Origin: Halichondria panicea
Lineage: Eukaryota > Porifera > Demospongiae > Suberitida > Halichondriidae
Reading direction: 5' to 3'
Assembly (NCBI RefSeq): GCF_963675165.1
Contig: NC_087390.1
Span: 537,001 to 601,000, forward strand
DNA length: 64,000 nt
Shown: positions 22,101 through 35,046 of the stretch, in pieces
Layout: each line of letters starts with the position of its first letter
Position numbering within the stretch: position 1 is the stretch's first letter
Program-made: the position numbers and the translations under genes
The notes under the pieces: model-generated
Databases searched by the model: none
Told to the model about the DNA's origin: nothing
What the model saw: only the letters and a program-made list of their open reading frames with translations

Positions 22101-24169
22101 TATTTGTCATCAGCAGGGAGGGATCTTGTATCGTAAATATTAGTTAAGTATGATCGATAAATTCCTATTGCTTCATCTGGTTGGATGGTGGAACGATTAT
22201 CGGACTTGGATTCTACAGTATAAAAGAATAATCATGAAGCAAAGGTAATAATACAGTGGAATCTTCAATAATGGGCCCTCCAAACTAAGTAAACAGTGAG
22301 AAATACAACAAATAGGACTGCGCTTCCACCCCCACACTTTCAGTCTTACATGAACAAATGCAGCAATCCCTGAGATGTGTCCTTTTCTCAATCACCGTGT
22401 ACACATACAAACTACCGATTAGCTAACTCACTGGTTGGTTCAGGAGTCGTTGTGGACAATTTCTGCCTCTTAGATGGCCCAGGTGAAGTATCGTCATCTG
22501 AAAGTAAGTAATTGGATGCTATAGTATTGACTGGAGTACATAGTATTACGTTCGTGTTGTAGTAAAATTATTCATTACACTAAGTACTCATAGAACATGG
22601 TCGTAAGTTAGGCTCATCATTATTCATACCTGCACATGCATATGCCTCCTCAATAGCTACAGCGACATCATTCCGATCAACTGTTCGTGCTCTGAGACTC
22701 TGACATATGTCAGAATAAGTGAGAGGGCCAGTCTTCAAACGAACAGCTATCATTTCACGTAGACAGTCCTTATTCCTGTGATAGTCATCTTTTATATCAT
22801 CAAGGGTGCCATGACCTAATCCCAGAGCGAGTCCCAGGTTAAACCAGTTTCTTGCCGCTTTTATAACTTTCTCATAAACAGATTGCAAATCACTGAGCAT
22901 CAGAATTGAACCTACGCAGTAAATGGCAAGTTCTGTCATTTAAACTAATACTATATCATCATAATCATAAGGAGACACCCTCTTACCAAGCGTTGGTCCA
23001 GGGTTTGCTTCAACATCTCCTGACTGTAACAGTAAGCGGAATATCAGTAACAGTATATACAGACTGAGAGTGGGAGGCCGATTAGTGCTCTGAGCTCTCA
23101 CTTGGAACTTGATCGGCTTTTCTTGAGTATCAAAAACTAGAAAGTAAGAGTGACGTTTATAATTATTGTGGCAGTAAATATTACCTGATGTGGTTGAGTT
23201 CCATTGTTTCCGAGGGTTCCATCTCACCAAGCAGGCAGTGATGAGTGAGTAGCAGGTGATAAACACAGCTGACAGAATGAGAACGGCCAGTGCACTCCCC
23301 CTCCATCCCAGCTCACAAGGAAACACTCCGGTCCAACTCAAGTCAACCACAGGGCAAGCAGGACGTGGGGGAGCTGTGTAGAGTTACATAAATATGATAT
23401 TCATGTGCTGTGACATCACAATTTTGGGTTATGAGATTCCGTGAATACCAATTAAGCAATACACTAATGGCTGTTTCCTTAAGTGTAATTGTAGCCCGTA
23501 ATATGAGTAGAGTACAAGGGAGTATTATGAGACCTCTATAAAATTAATGTTTCTGACTTGCAGTAATCAGCTAAATAGCCTGTTCACTAACTACTGTATG
23601 GTCAATAGGCTTTGCATGTAAGCAAAAAAAATTAGTGACAGTGCTTTGTTTACAGCTAAATAAATGCTAGCATTTAGTGGTATGGTCAATAGGCTTTGCA
23701 CAAAATATTATATGCCTATATAATTCTGCCTGTATACAGTTTTAACAAATACCTAATGAATTTTACTTGGCACCCACACTTAAATTTGTTAACAAACTGT
23801 TGTGATATCTCTGTCAACACAAGCATACAACTACAAATTTCTTTTGGAAAAAATACTAGAGTTAATATATAAGAGACTATTAAGAATAGCTGAAGCACTT
23901 CTCATAATTGGTTCTGTCTCTACTCTATGACAAGAAATGTTATGCAATTATTGGCGAGTATGCTTCACTGACTTACAGGAAAAAGTTTGTAAGAAGAGTA
24001 TGTATCTGATGGTGACCATAATGAGGTAGAGTTGGTAGAGGACAGGGGTGATCAACACAGAGGCAAGGCAGGCTCTGAGCTGCCAACTAGGTTTATGGAA
24101 AACCAGAGTAACATCATCGTCCAGATCAATTGAGAGATAACGGGCATGTCTCTGAGATGTCATCTTCAT
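19113..24169 (-). pseudogene. NLR-B: 2A leader, Death, NACHT-LRR with frameshifts
   Basis: Exons: 24169-23977, 23373-23185, 23136-22987, 22911-22630, 22497-22432 and 22212-19113. The leader ends in GDVEANPGP. Death reads SVYEKVIKAARNWFNLGLALG... SLRARTVDRNDVA. The NACHT exon has two frame breaks against the other copies. Near 22000 one base is gained just after ESWSLI (AATAAGTT for AATAGTT), stopping the frame ahead of Walker A. Near 19717 two bases are lost (ATGTAATTAAGG for ATGTAAGTTCAAGG), splitting the LRR. The NACHT motifs between the breaks are intact (GAPGGGKTT, LFILEGLDEL, VLVTTRPWA). As read, translation would give only leader, Death and linker, so a short Death-only product is conceivable. 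Confidence 0.85.
22994..23020 (-). other. 2A motif of NLR-B
   Basis: GDVEANPGP is perfectly kept in a copy whose NACHT exon is frameshifted. The upstream LLLIFRLLLQS run is unchanged. Confidence 0.88.
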
Positions 24170-24391
24170 GGTACTGTCAGGAATAGACCAACTGTGCCAG
24201 CTCCAAGATTTAATATTGTGGTTGAAGCTTACTTCTTTACAGCAGATTTAATGTCAGAGCTAGAGAATCTTGTGCATGCTCTTTTGACCACAAAACCTCC
24301 CCCGTTTTTTGCAACGTTATTCTTTCAATTGTTTCAATAAGGATCTTTACCGTATGCGACAAATTTGGCCTCGCTCTCCTGAGTTGACGGT
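24170..24391. promoter_or_regulatory. Divergent interval between NLR-B and EAF-3
   Basis: The NLR-B ATG (minus) and EAF ATG (plus) are 222 bp apart, head to head. The interval is shared with the other units. A common bidirectional promoter is the simplest reading. No TATA box is evident. Confidence 0.55.
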
Positions 24392-25345
24392 ATGGCTGAA
24401 GTTGCTTCTACTGAGCAGCTCCCAGTGAAACTGGGTCAGGAATACCGAGGCAACACCTTCCCCAGGGAGAACGCCTATCACACACTCAAATGTGAGTCTG
24501 ATTTCTACCATACTAAAATTATCGCCATGCTAGATTATCTCCTCTTCAGTAAAGGATTATATAAACTGGTATGGTAGGAAGACTGTAGTGGTGTGTCTCC
24601 ACCTCCTTGGTCTTAATATAATGTCTAATAGATGTATTTTTTCAGCCGAATTTTACCGAATCATTTAGTGATTGACATTGATGGCCACTGTATCAGATGA
24701 CTTCAAGCCTCTGTCAGTGGATCCCACAAAGCCTGGTAAACTGCGAGTGGCTGATGATGAAGTGAACGTACAACTACCAGTAGTACAGGTGTGGGGATAA
24801 CTGTAGCTTAGCTACAATCACTTCCTCCATACCCTGAGGTTGTATCTAGGGAAGTGAGCAGTCACCATGGTGGTACACTGGGATACTGTACAACTAGCCC
24901 AGCATCATATCACACACTATTTGCTATCTCACAGCAACTGAGCTAGATCTATTAGTAGGTTTCTAGGGAGCAAACTTAATAAGCAAGTACATGTAGTTGT
25001 GTAGTTATAATTATGAGGTCTCCAATCAGCTATTTTATTGTGAGGCATGTTTGCCAATATAGAGAGGTGGCCTCCTAACACAGTCAGGTCCAAACACATA
25101 ATTATATGCTATGGAGATGTTGAGTGGCTGTATTATAGAGGGTGACTACAATAGACAGGTTTGACTATAACTACAATCATTCTGTCCCCCTCCACTTCCA
25201 CACAGGCTGAGTGGACTGATGATGTGGCCCAGTTCAGAGGACCCAAGAAGCCTGTCACTAAAGAGTGTGTGCTCATCATAGACACTGTGTCTGGGGAGGC
25301 AGTACTGGAGAGGATCAGTAACAACATCCAACTCAAGGCCATCAG
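24392..25345 (+). pseudogene. EAF: EAF-like N-terminal exons, unit 3
   Basis: Exons 24392-24491, 24697-24788 and 25206-25345. Exon 1 has an in-frame 15-nt deletion against the other copies (QEYRGNTFPRE for QEYRVKLGKSFTFPRE), removing part of the first conserved strand. Exon 2 begins YDFKPLSVD, exactly as in EAF family proteins, and exon 3 is intact. The donor of exon 2 is GTGTGG instead of GTGAGG. No downstream EAF exons follow; CPVL exons come next. Confidence 0.75.
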
Positions 25346-25399
25346 GTTATTAGTAGGACACTCAGGCAGAGTCAAGTGTATTATGTGTGTACACTAATA

Positions 25400-26130
25400 C
25401 CACTAGGACACCCTCTATAATTATTACACCCCAGGTTAATGGAGTTGCTTGCTTACAATTATAGACAAAATCTACTGTAGCAAAAGTCACTAAGGGCACC
25501 AAAGTGTAATAGCTCGGGGACTCTTCAGCTGCCATAACTTGAATTCCGTGTATCCAATTTCAACGATTTTCTGATTTTCTGATTTTCTGAAAGCTTAGAA
25601 ATAGACCTTTCAAATGGTGTCATCAATGTTCATATTTAAGAGATAAAAGTTTTTACCAATTTGGCAATACCATGGACAATAGCCCATGGTCCAAAGGCGA
25701 AAAATGACAAATTACGACCCCCAACGAAAGTTTGGATTTAAACACATAATTTGAATGGTCTCTTTGTACGCTTCAGAAAATCATAAAAATGTTGACATTG
25801 GATCACCAGTACTGAAGTTATGGCTGTTGAAAGATACATGTATGTTTAACTACAACCCCCCCTCCGTTTATTCAATGGTTCGGGGGCTCTTCATCTGCCA
25901 TAACTTGAATTCCAGGTATCCAATTTCAACGCTTTTCTGATTTTCTGAAAGCTTAGAAAGATACCTTTCATATTTGAGAGATAAAAAAGCAATTCTTATT
26001 TCTGCTGCTACCCCTCACACACACACACACACACACACACCACATCTATTTAATGCCTGTTCCCCATTCCCAACACTCCCATCACCACCACAAAACCTCT
26101 AGACAATTCCAGAGGTTTATTATCATATGC
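25400..26130. other. Non-coding EAF-CPVL interval, unit 3
   Basis: No exon seen. It contains the same dispersed GCCATAACTTGAATTC repeats as in unit 1 and a short CA tract at about 26016-26040. Confidence 0.45.
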
Positions 26131-26145
26131 AGTCCAAGATAAGAC

Positions 26146-26170
26146 ACCCACACACACACACACACCCACA

Positions 26171-26228
<58 letters not shown>
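26146..26228. repeat. CA microsatellite ahead of CPVL exon a, unit 3
   Basis: About 80 bp of CA repeat ends in ATACAG, which forms the acceptor of the following exon. Confidence 0.9.
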
Positions 26229-26232
<4 letters not shown>

Positions 26233-26233
26233 G

Positions 26234-28111
26234 GGACGGACGCAAGTGATGATGAATGCGTACGCTGACCTTGTGTTCCAGTTTGGAATGGCTGACGAGA
26301 ACCAAGCCGCTTACATTTATTGAAGGACCAACACGGCTGTGCAGTACATCAAAGCTGAACGGTTTTACGATGGCTTCAAGGTACACACACTATACACAGC
26401 ATCAGAACTCTAGTCACAGAGGCAACTCTAGTACTCAGTACCTGTACAGGAACCAACTACTCAAGCCACTGACTAACTACAATGTATGTGCATCACGTAC
26501 CCCCTCTCGTCCACCAGGGTTCAGTACCTAGCAGTTAGTGAACATTGTAGCCAGCTCTGTGCTTGTCTAAGCTATTACTGAACGCAGCTGTTACGGTTTA
26601 TGCCAATTCACAGAAGCTCATCAGCATCCAAAATCCATTTCACATTCTCAAAGTAGGTATAACATGTTTGTGCCGACTGTTGCAGATTTTTGATGCTCTG
26701 CTCAACGGAGATCTGATACCGTATCCTACGTACTTGTACAACATTACTGGATCAACCAACTACTACAACATTCTCAGGACCTCGCTAGGTACACGTATGT
26801 TGATAGAGTATGTCAGAAAGTGTTGGATAGAAGTATACAGTCCTGTTTGGAGTGGTATATACTCTTTTTACCTATACGTAGTGTACTGAACATTCTACTG
26901 TATTATTTATCTTATGTTGGTACATACTTAACCAGTGTTTGGTTAAAGGGCTCTTGTTTGAGTAGCTGATTGAATTAGGGAATCTGTACAAGTTAAGTTG
27001 TGTGTATGGATTGAATTTGGGGAAGTCCTGGACTATACAATTATCTCTATTGTGGTCATGTACTGTGTTAGAGGACATTGAGAAGCTGTGTGCATGGCAA
27101 ATAATGGCAAGAAAGATTAGCAGTAATACATGCTGCCCCTCCCCCAAGCCATAGTCTAGCCTGCCACCCTGTTTGAACTGTACACTGGGGGAAACACTGA
27201 CTTAAGTATTGTAGGGTGTTGTTGAAATGTCATGCCCTGGGGTGATTGGTTTCTCCCTGTGTGTATACTTGTGTAAGGAAACCAATCTATAGCTGTCACC
27301 CCTTGCAACACACACACATTTCTTGTTCTCACCCCACACACACACACGCACACATTTCTTGTTCTCACCCCCCCCCCCCCGACACACACACACATTTCTT
27401 GTTCTCACCCCACACACACACACACACACAGTTCTTGTTCTCACCCCTCTCCCACACACACACACACACACATTTCTTGTTCTCCTCCCCCCCCCCACAA
27501 ACACACACAGTTCTTGTTCTCACCCCTCCCCCACACACACACACACATTCTCTTGTTCTCACCCCCCCCCCACACACACACACACATTTATTGTTCTCAC
27601 CCCCCCCGACACACACACACATTTCTTGTTCTCACCCCACACACACACACACACACACACACAGTTCTTGTTCTCACCCCTCTCCCACACACACACACAC
27701 ACATTTCTTGTTCCCCCACAAACACACACAGTTCTTGTTCTCACCCCTCCCCCACACACACACACACATTCTCTTGTTCTCACCCCCCCCCACACACACA
27801 CACACACACACACACATTTCTTGTTCTCACCCCACACACACACGCACACATTTCTTGTTCTCACCCCCCCCCCCACACACACACACATTTCTTGTTCTCA
27901 CCCCACACACACACACACACATTTCTTGTTCTCACCCCACACACATATTTCTTGTTCTCACCCCCCCACACACACACACAGACATTTCTTGTTCTCACCC
28001 CCCCCCCCACACACACACACATTTTTTGTTCTCACCCCACACACACACACATTTCTTGTTCTCACCCCCCACACACACACACACACATTTCTTGATCTCA
28101 CCCCCCCCCAC

Positions 28112-28147
<36 letters not shown>

Positions 28148-28902
28148 TTCTTGTTCTAACCCCCCCCACACACACACATTTTTGGTTCTTCTTACCCCCC
28201 CCACACACACACACATCTCTTGTTCTCACCCCCCCCACCCCCCCCCCACACACACACATTTCTTGTTCTCACCCCACACACACACGCACACATTTCATGT
28301 TCTCACCCCCCCACACACACACACACACACACATTTCTTGTTCTAACCCCCCCACACACACACACACATCTCTTGTTCTCACACCCCCTACACGCACACA
28401 CACATTTCTTGTTCTCACCCCCCCACACACACACACATTTCTTGTTCTCCCTCTCCCCACACACACACACATCTCTTGTTCTCACACCCCCTACACGCAC
28501 ACACACATTTCTTGTTCTCACCCCCCCACACACACACACATCCTTTGTTCTTACACATTCTTTGTTCTTACCCCCCCCCCACACACACACATTTCTTGTT
28601 CTCACCCCCACCCCACACACACCCACATATTCTTGTTCTCACCCCCCCCCCACACACACACACACACATTAAAGTAGATTAAAGGTTTCTAATTTTGTTA
28701 TGTTCGGGTTAACCCTAACCCTAACCCCCACACCCCCACACACACATTTCTCCCTTCACAGATAGGAGATGATGTTGCCGGGTATGTGAGGACAGTGAAC
28801 AAGTTTATGCAGGTGGTCGTGAGAGGGGGTGGGCACATTCTCCCGTTTGACCAGCCGGAGAGAGCACTCAACCTCATCCAGAACTTTGTGAACATGCAAT
28901 AG
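26234..28902 (+). pseudogene. CPVL: CPVL-like C-terminal exons, unit 3 (nonsense, exon c lost)
   Basis: Exon a 26234-26380 starts GRTQVMMNAYADLVFQFG and carries an in-frame TGA after AAYIY, where the other copies have TCA. Exon b 26686-26788 is open. Exon c is absent: the sequence passes from CACCCCTTGCAAC directly into the minisatellite at about 27306. Exon d 28762-28902 is intact with GGGHILPFDQP. The catalytic Ser and Asp exons are missing as in all units. Confidence 0.8.
27307..28668. repeat. C-tract/CA minisatellite array 3 (longest)
   Basis: About 1.36 kb with roughly 40 units, some with CA runs over 30 bp and C-runs over 10. Variant units (TTTATTG, TTTTTTG, TTTCATG, TCCTTTG) are interspersed, and blocks of several units are themselves repeated (for example the order ending in GTTCTTGTTCTCACCCCTC near 27440-27540 and 27660-27760). 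Confidence 0.95.
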
Positions 28903-29431
28903 CCTATTATTATTATGTTGTCTTGAAATGATTATGCTTCAAGTCTAAGGATAAAACTTTAGAATCTAATTGTCATGTTAATGTTTAGAAGAAAAGATTT
29001 ATAATTTTTTTATGCCAAATCAACGAAGTGATCGTGATCAAAACAAGAGACATAAATATGGAGTGTATATATTGAGAACAGTTTATACTCTCTGCCCATG
29101 AAACTGGTCGGGAATGGTACACACAAACAATAATTATACTGTATAAGATAGATAGATACTGGGAAGACTTATAATCATAATCGAGATTTAGTACACAATA
29201 TTTCACTATTATATAATTATAACAAGAGTCACTATAATTATTATATATATACAAGAGACATAAACTGCTGATAATCTCTGCCAATAAAATTGGGTCAGGA
29301 ATGGTACACAAAATGTTAAAAATAATATATAGCCACCGATCGGGAAGACTTATATATAAATAATATAATATATATAAGTAACACAATAATCATTCACTAG
29401 ATAAGTTACTACAGTTATTACATAATCATAG
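28903..29431. other. AT-rich interval 3' of NLR-C
   Basis: This interval is diverged from the matching intervals of the other units and longer (about 530 bp). It contains two related copies of the words TTTATACTCTCTGCC and GGGAAGACTTATA (near 29085-29180 and 29270-29355), so part of it is internally duplicated. No gene seen. Confidence 0.5.
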
Positions 29432-32400
29432 TTAAAATGATCGAAATGGTTGTGTATCTATAAACACAATTCTTCGTCTGACATTAACGAACTCAGGACA
29501 TGTGACAATGTTCTTTTTTGTATTCTCAGAAGTGCCGAATTCTTTCAGTGTTTTGTTTTCCAACAGCCCCCTGACAATTGGGGAGCACTCATTGATCTCA
29601 GCAGTGAGGTGAAACACCTCTAGAGTCTTGTTCTTGGCTAACACATTACCGACAGCTTCAGCCTCTTCAGTGGTAACAGTGTATGGTGTATACTCAAAGT
29701 AATTAAACGGTGTATACTCAACGTAATATATACCTGTTGTTGCACCATGAGTGATTAGTGGAACATACAAACAGAGTTTCAGGTGTTTAACTGTATTGTT
29801 TTCTTCCAATGCTTCCAAGGCGGGTAGTAAATCCATTCGCAACTGCATATCAACCACAAGTTCAATAAATTGTAGAGTTGTATTAAGTTGAAACATTTGG
29901 GCCAGTTCAAGCGTTCCGATATCATAATCTGAGTCCATACTATAAGTTTGAAGTGACATTGTTAGCTTAGTTAGACATGTGTTAACTCGCAGTCCCTGCA
30001 TTAAATGATTCGGGCTACTTTTGGAATCATAATGCAGTGTCAATTCCTCTAGAGATGTGTCAGTCTGTAGATACTCACCAATAGCTTCATCAAAATGACA
30101 GTCAGGGTGACATGTAAGTTCAAGGCTTTTAATGGAATGTAATCGATTGTCTTTCAGAGAACGTAAAACTTCACAGGCATCATTATTAGGACAATCCAAA
30201 GTTAGTGATTGCAAGTGCAGGGGGATACAGAAATATTCAAATTCGACGTTTGTTCTCGTTTGGATATCGAGTTCTTTGAGTATCGCACAATTGAGTAGAG
30301 TACTGAAAAACTGCTCAGATTGTGCGGGGGTCAAGGGAAGTTCGAAAGAGCATCGCAGATATTGTAAGCTTAGTTTCCAGTGGCTTAATATTGAAATTAT
30401 ATCTTCTATTGGAAACATTTCGTTTGAGTCATTAAAGATAACCAAATGTTCAGACAGTACGATTTTTTTGTTATTCCTTTTTAACTCAGTCACGTTCAAT
30501 CCAATTGAAATACACCAATTACCAGTATCTGTGATGGGTAACGCAAGATAAGGCGCTTGTACCAAATGTATTACCAACATTTCAATACTAGAATGTGCAA
30601 TGAAGTCAGACAACAACTCTTCATCAGCTGGCGATACTCGAGCACACTTCAAAACTTTCAAGCAGTGTTTTGGCTTCAAAATATCAAGTATTCGTATCAC
30701 AGTGTCTCTTGAGATGCCAAAATCTAGCTCTACAACACTTAAGTTTGGAGATAGCTGTATAGTGTCAAATATTTTTAATGTACATGGAACCTCAGGCCCA
30801 TCAAATTTAACGTCAATATCTCCTGATCTTCGATTACCGATAGTGACGCTTTCTAATTCTGGTAGTATCGTATCAGTGAGTGTATGCCAAGCAGATGGAA
30901 TCTCGAATGTGGTAGACATTTTCAGATGCCGTACACTTAGAGTAAAAGAAGGCAACACTTTGTTGATTCCTGCTAACATCATTGATCTATCCACATTACG
31001 GTCATTAAACTTGAACATGTCCATTAGAATTACTTTGAAATGAGCAGAAGCTACAACATAACCAAGTGCAAACTGATCAATATTCGGATCACGTAGCAAT
31101 GGTTCATACAGCACATTACAATACAAGTCCTTCATGGCTTGCACATTTTGGCTTTCATAGATCCACAGAATTTGATCACTTGAGAATCTACACGTTCTCT
31201 CGGCTTTTGACAATCCTTTCTTATAGTACACATGAGGAGTTGGAAGTACACACTGTGTCCATGGGTCATTCAGTTTAGTCAACCCAGCTAAAAACAATAG
31301 AATCATCTTGTATGATCCATCATTAGCCTTCGTTTCAAACAAAATAAATTGCTCGTGTGGGGTTTTATTTTTCCAGACGTAAAATGCAGCGAGGAACTCT
31401 TGAAGTGTTAGATGAAGGAAATTGTAAGATGGAGAACTGTTTCTTTTCATTATGGATTTATATAAAGGATGTACACTGTTCATGAATCCAAGTGTAGTGC
31501 TAGCATCAACAATATCTTCTTTGAAGAAAACCAACTGTTGTTTTTCTTTCGTTATTCCATTGTACGCAATTTGGCAGAGCTTATCAAAATGTACCTGAAG
31601 TGACGAAGGTAACTCACTCAGCTCACCACTCCAATCACTCTCTGGTTTGTCATGCAAATATCTTATAATCAAAACTTGAGAGTATGCAGTGTATAGTTCA
31701 GTTGTTGTGTTAGGAAAGATGCTATTGCTTTCGTCGTGGCATTCTCTGTAAACTTCAACTACAATTCTGGCATGAAGAGGGTTATACATTGCGCTAGAGA
31801 TACGTGGATTAGAGTCAATGTATTCACATAGTTCTGGTGGAGCCCCATCTTTGATCATTAGATCAATATACTCCTGAATTTCTTCTGAAGAAAATCCCAA
31901 GATTTCAATGAATTGATCAATTCTTGAACTACACTGAGTAGCAGGTAGATCACATGCCGCCCAGGGTCTAGTAGTAACAAGAACAGTACAACTAGAAAGA
32001 AGGTCTCCGGTTATTAGTTTCATAAAAATAGAATCTTTTTGTCTAAGGGATGGTGGTAACTCATCTAGGCCTTCCAAAATGAAAAGAATACCTTGCCCAT
32101 GATGATTTTGTATGATAGTAGTAGCAACAACATTTTTAGAAGCATCAATATTTTCACATTGAAATAGATCAACTAATTCTACAGCTTCCTGAACATTCTT
32201 ATCTCGAAGTCGGAGCAATACAACGAGGGAGTAATCTGTCCAAACGTCACCATTAGCCCATCGTCTGCACAGTTCCCATGACAAAGTTGTCTTACCTCCT
32301 CCAGGAGCCCCTTTAATGACAACTAGTTTAGAGAATTTGCCCTCTACTTTGGAAGCTATTTTGTCTATTGTGATTGACTTTCTAGGAAATCTATCCAGCT

Positions 32401-34832
32401 TGCCTTGAACTATTTTTGACCAGGAATCTTCGATTTCCTTTCTCGATAAATGTTTACTTACATCCGCACATTCTAGGTTAACAAAGTCTTTAACACACTG
32501 GAGAGGATATTTGTCATCAGCAGGGAGAGATCTTGTATCGTAAATACTAGTTAAGTATGATCGATAAATTCCTATTGCTTCATCTGGTTTGATGGTGGAA
32601 CGGTTATCTGACTTGGGTTCTACAGTATAAAGAATAATCATGAAGTGAAGGTAACAATACAGTGGAATCTTCAATAATGGACCCTCCAAACTAAGTAAAC
32701 AGTGAGAAATACAACAAATAGGACTGCGCTTCCACCCTCAAACTTTTAGAGTCTTACATGAACAAATACAGCAATCCTTGAGATGTGTCCTTTACTCTAT
32801 CACCACTCACACAAACTACCGATTAGCTAACTCACTGGTTGGTCCAGGAGTCGGTGTGGACAATTTCTTCTTAGATGGCCCAGGTGAAGTATCGTCATCT
32901 GCTATAATTATATATACAATTGACTGAAGTATACATAAAGATAATATAAGTGTTCGTGACGAGGTGGACTATCCATTCACATAGTTAAGTGCTGTTGACT
33001 ATTCATAGAAATGCTTATAGTGTGGTCTATATTGCTAGTAGCCTCACAATTGTCCTACATATCTAAGTTACGTTCCCGGCTTTAGGCTGCGGTATACTGC
33101 ATAGAAATGCTGGTCAAGGTTAGCCTCATGACTATTTATACCTGTACATGCCTTCTCTATAGCCTCAGCGACATCATTCCGATCAACTGTTGGTGCTCTG
33201 AGACTCTGACATATGTCAGAATAGGTGAGAGGGCCAGTCTTCAGGCGAGCAGATATCATTTCACGTAGACAATCCTTGTTCCTGCGATACTCATCTTTTA
33301 TATCTTTGAGGGTCCCAGGATCTAATCCCAGATCAAGTCCCAGGTCGAACCAGTCTCCAGCAGCTTTTATCAAGTTCTTATAAGCAAGATTCAAATCACC
33401 GAGAGTCAGAATTGAGGCTACAAAAATTACAAGCAAATAATAAGTACACAATGTTATACACGTGGTTCGTATATGTTCTGTGATGAGCAACTTGTATTAA
33501 TAATTATATACATACACATGGTTTAGACGGCTTACTAAACGTTGGTCCAGGGTTTGCTTCAACATCTCCTGACTGTAACAGTAAGCGGAATATCAGTAAC
33601 AGTATACACAGACTGAGAGTGGGGGGCAACATCAGTCGATTAGTGCTCTGAACTCTCACTTGGAACTTGGTCGGCTTTTCTTGAGTATCAAAAACTAAAA
33701 AGTAAAAGTGATGTTTATAATTATTGTGGCAGTAAATATATAATTGATTACCTGATGTGGTTGAGTTCCATTGTTTCCGAGGGTTCCATCTCACCAAGCA
33801 GGCAGTGATGAGTGAGTAGCAGGTGATAAGCACAGCTGACAGAATGAGAACGGCCAGTGCACTCCCCCTCCATCCCAGCTCACAAGGAAACACTCCAGTC
33901 CAACTCAAGTCAACCACAGGGCAAGCAGGACGTGGGGGAGCTGTGTATAGAGTTACATACATAATGATATTCATGTGCTGTGACATTACAATTGGTAATG
34001 GGTCATGAGATTCCGTGAATAGCAATTAAGCAATACACTAATGGCTGTTTCCTTAAGTGTAATTGTAGCCCGTAATATGAGTAGAGTACAAGGGAGTATT
34101 ATGAGACCTCTACAATTAATGTAGTTAATGTCTGACTTGCAGTAATCAGCTAAATAGCCTGTTCACTAACTACTATAATTATGGTCAATAGGCTTTGCAT
34201 ATAAGCAAACAAATTAGTGACAGTGCTTTGTTTACAGCTAATGCTAGTATTTAGTGTTTAAAGTGGTTTGGGTATTGAGACAGGGGGGTATTACTGACAC
34301 CATTGCTAGTAATTAATTTAAACCCTAATTGGCTGTTCTAACATAATATCTGATAATAAAATAATTATAGTGATTATTCTGCCAATATACAGTTTTAACA
34401 TTAATACCTAATGAATTTTACTTGGCACCCACACTTAAATTTGGTCAATTAACAAACTGTTGTGGAATCTCTGTCAACACAAGCATACAACTCAAAATTT
34501 CTTTTGGAAAAAAATACTAGAGTTAAATTATTAATAAGACTATTAAGAATAGCTGAAGCACTTCTCATAATTGGTTCTGCCTCTACTCTATGACAAGAAA
34601 TGTTATGCAATTATTGGTGAGTATGCTTCACTGACTTACATGAAAAAGTTTGTAAGAAGAGTATGTATCTGATGGTGACCATAATGAGGTAGAGTTGGTA
34701 GAGGACAGGGGTGATCAACACAGAGGCAAGGCAGGCTCTGAGCTGCCAACTAGGTTTATGGAAATCCAGGGTAACATCATCGTCCAGATCAATTGAGAGA
34801 TAACGGGCTTGTCTCTGAGATGTCATCTTCAT
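29432..34832 (-). CDS. NLR-C: 2A leader, Death, NACHT, LRR receptor (intact)
   Basis: Exons: 34832-34640, 33940-33752, 33694-33536, 33417-33142, 32898-32836 and 32619-29432. They total 4068 nt (1355 residues), all phase-1 junctions. Leader: hydrophobic stretch in exon 1 (VLITPVLYQLYLIMVTIRY), a second in exon 2 (LAVLILSAVLITCYSLITA) and a third directly before GDVEANPGP. Exon 3 has three extra residues (LML) near the third stretch. The Death domain reads AYKNLIKAAGDWFDLGLDLG. NACHT has GAPGGGKTT, LFILEGLDEL and VLVTTRPWA. The LRR ends in a unique insertion with the doubled word EYTPFNYFEYTPY. The final residues IDTQPFRSF also differ from A and D. Proposed role: cytosolic immune sensor released from a membrane leader by 2A. 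Confidence 0.88.
33543..33569 (-). other. 2A motif of NLR-C
   Basis: GDVEANPGP directly follows a leucine-rich hydrophobic run. The next residues are TF instead of TLG, from a changed donor (TTTA then GTAAGC). Confidence 0.9.
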
Positions 34833-35046
34833 AGTTCTGTCAGGAATAGACCAACTGTGCCAGCTCCAAGATTTAATGTTGTGGTTGAAGCTTACTTCTT
34901 TAGTGCAGATTTAATGTCAGTCAGAGCTAGAGAATCTTGTGCATGCTCTTTTGACCACAAAACCTCCCCCGTTTTTTTGCAACGTTATTCATTCAATTGT
35001 TTCAATAACGATCTTTACCGTATGTAACAAATTTGGCCTCGGTTCT
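34833..35046. promoter_or_regulatory. Divergent interval between NLR-C and EAF-4
   Basis: 214 bp separate the two head-to-head start codons. It is near identical to the interval at 24170-24391. Bidirectional promoter by inference. Confidence 0.55.

Noticed and set aside
27246-28346. Long open frames of [12 protein letters not shown] type on the plus strand and [12 protein letters not shown] type on the minus strand
   Set aside because: They are pure readings of the C-run/CA minisatellite in several frames at once. No start context or conservation beyond the repeat.
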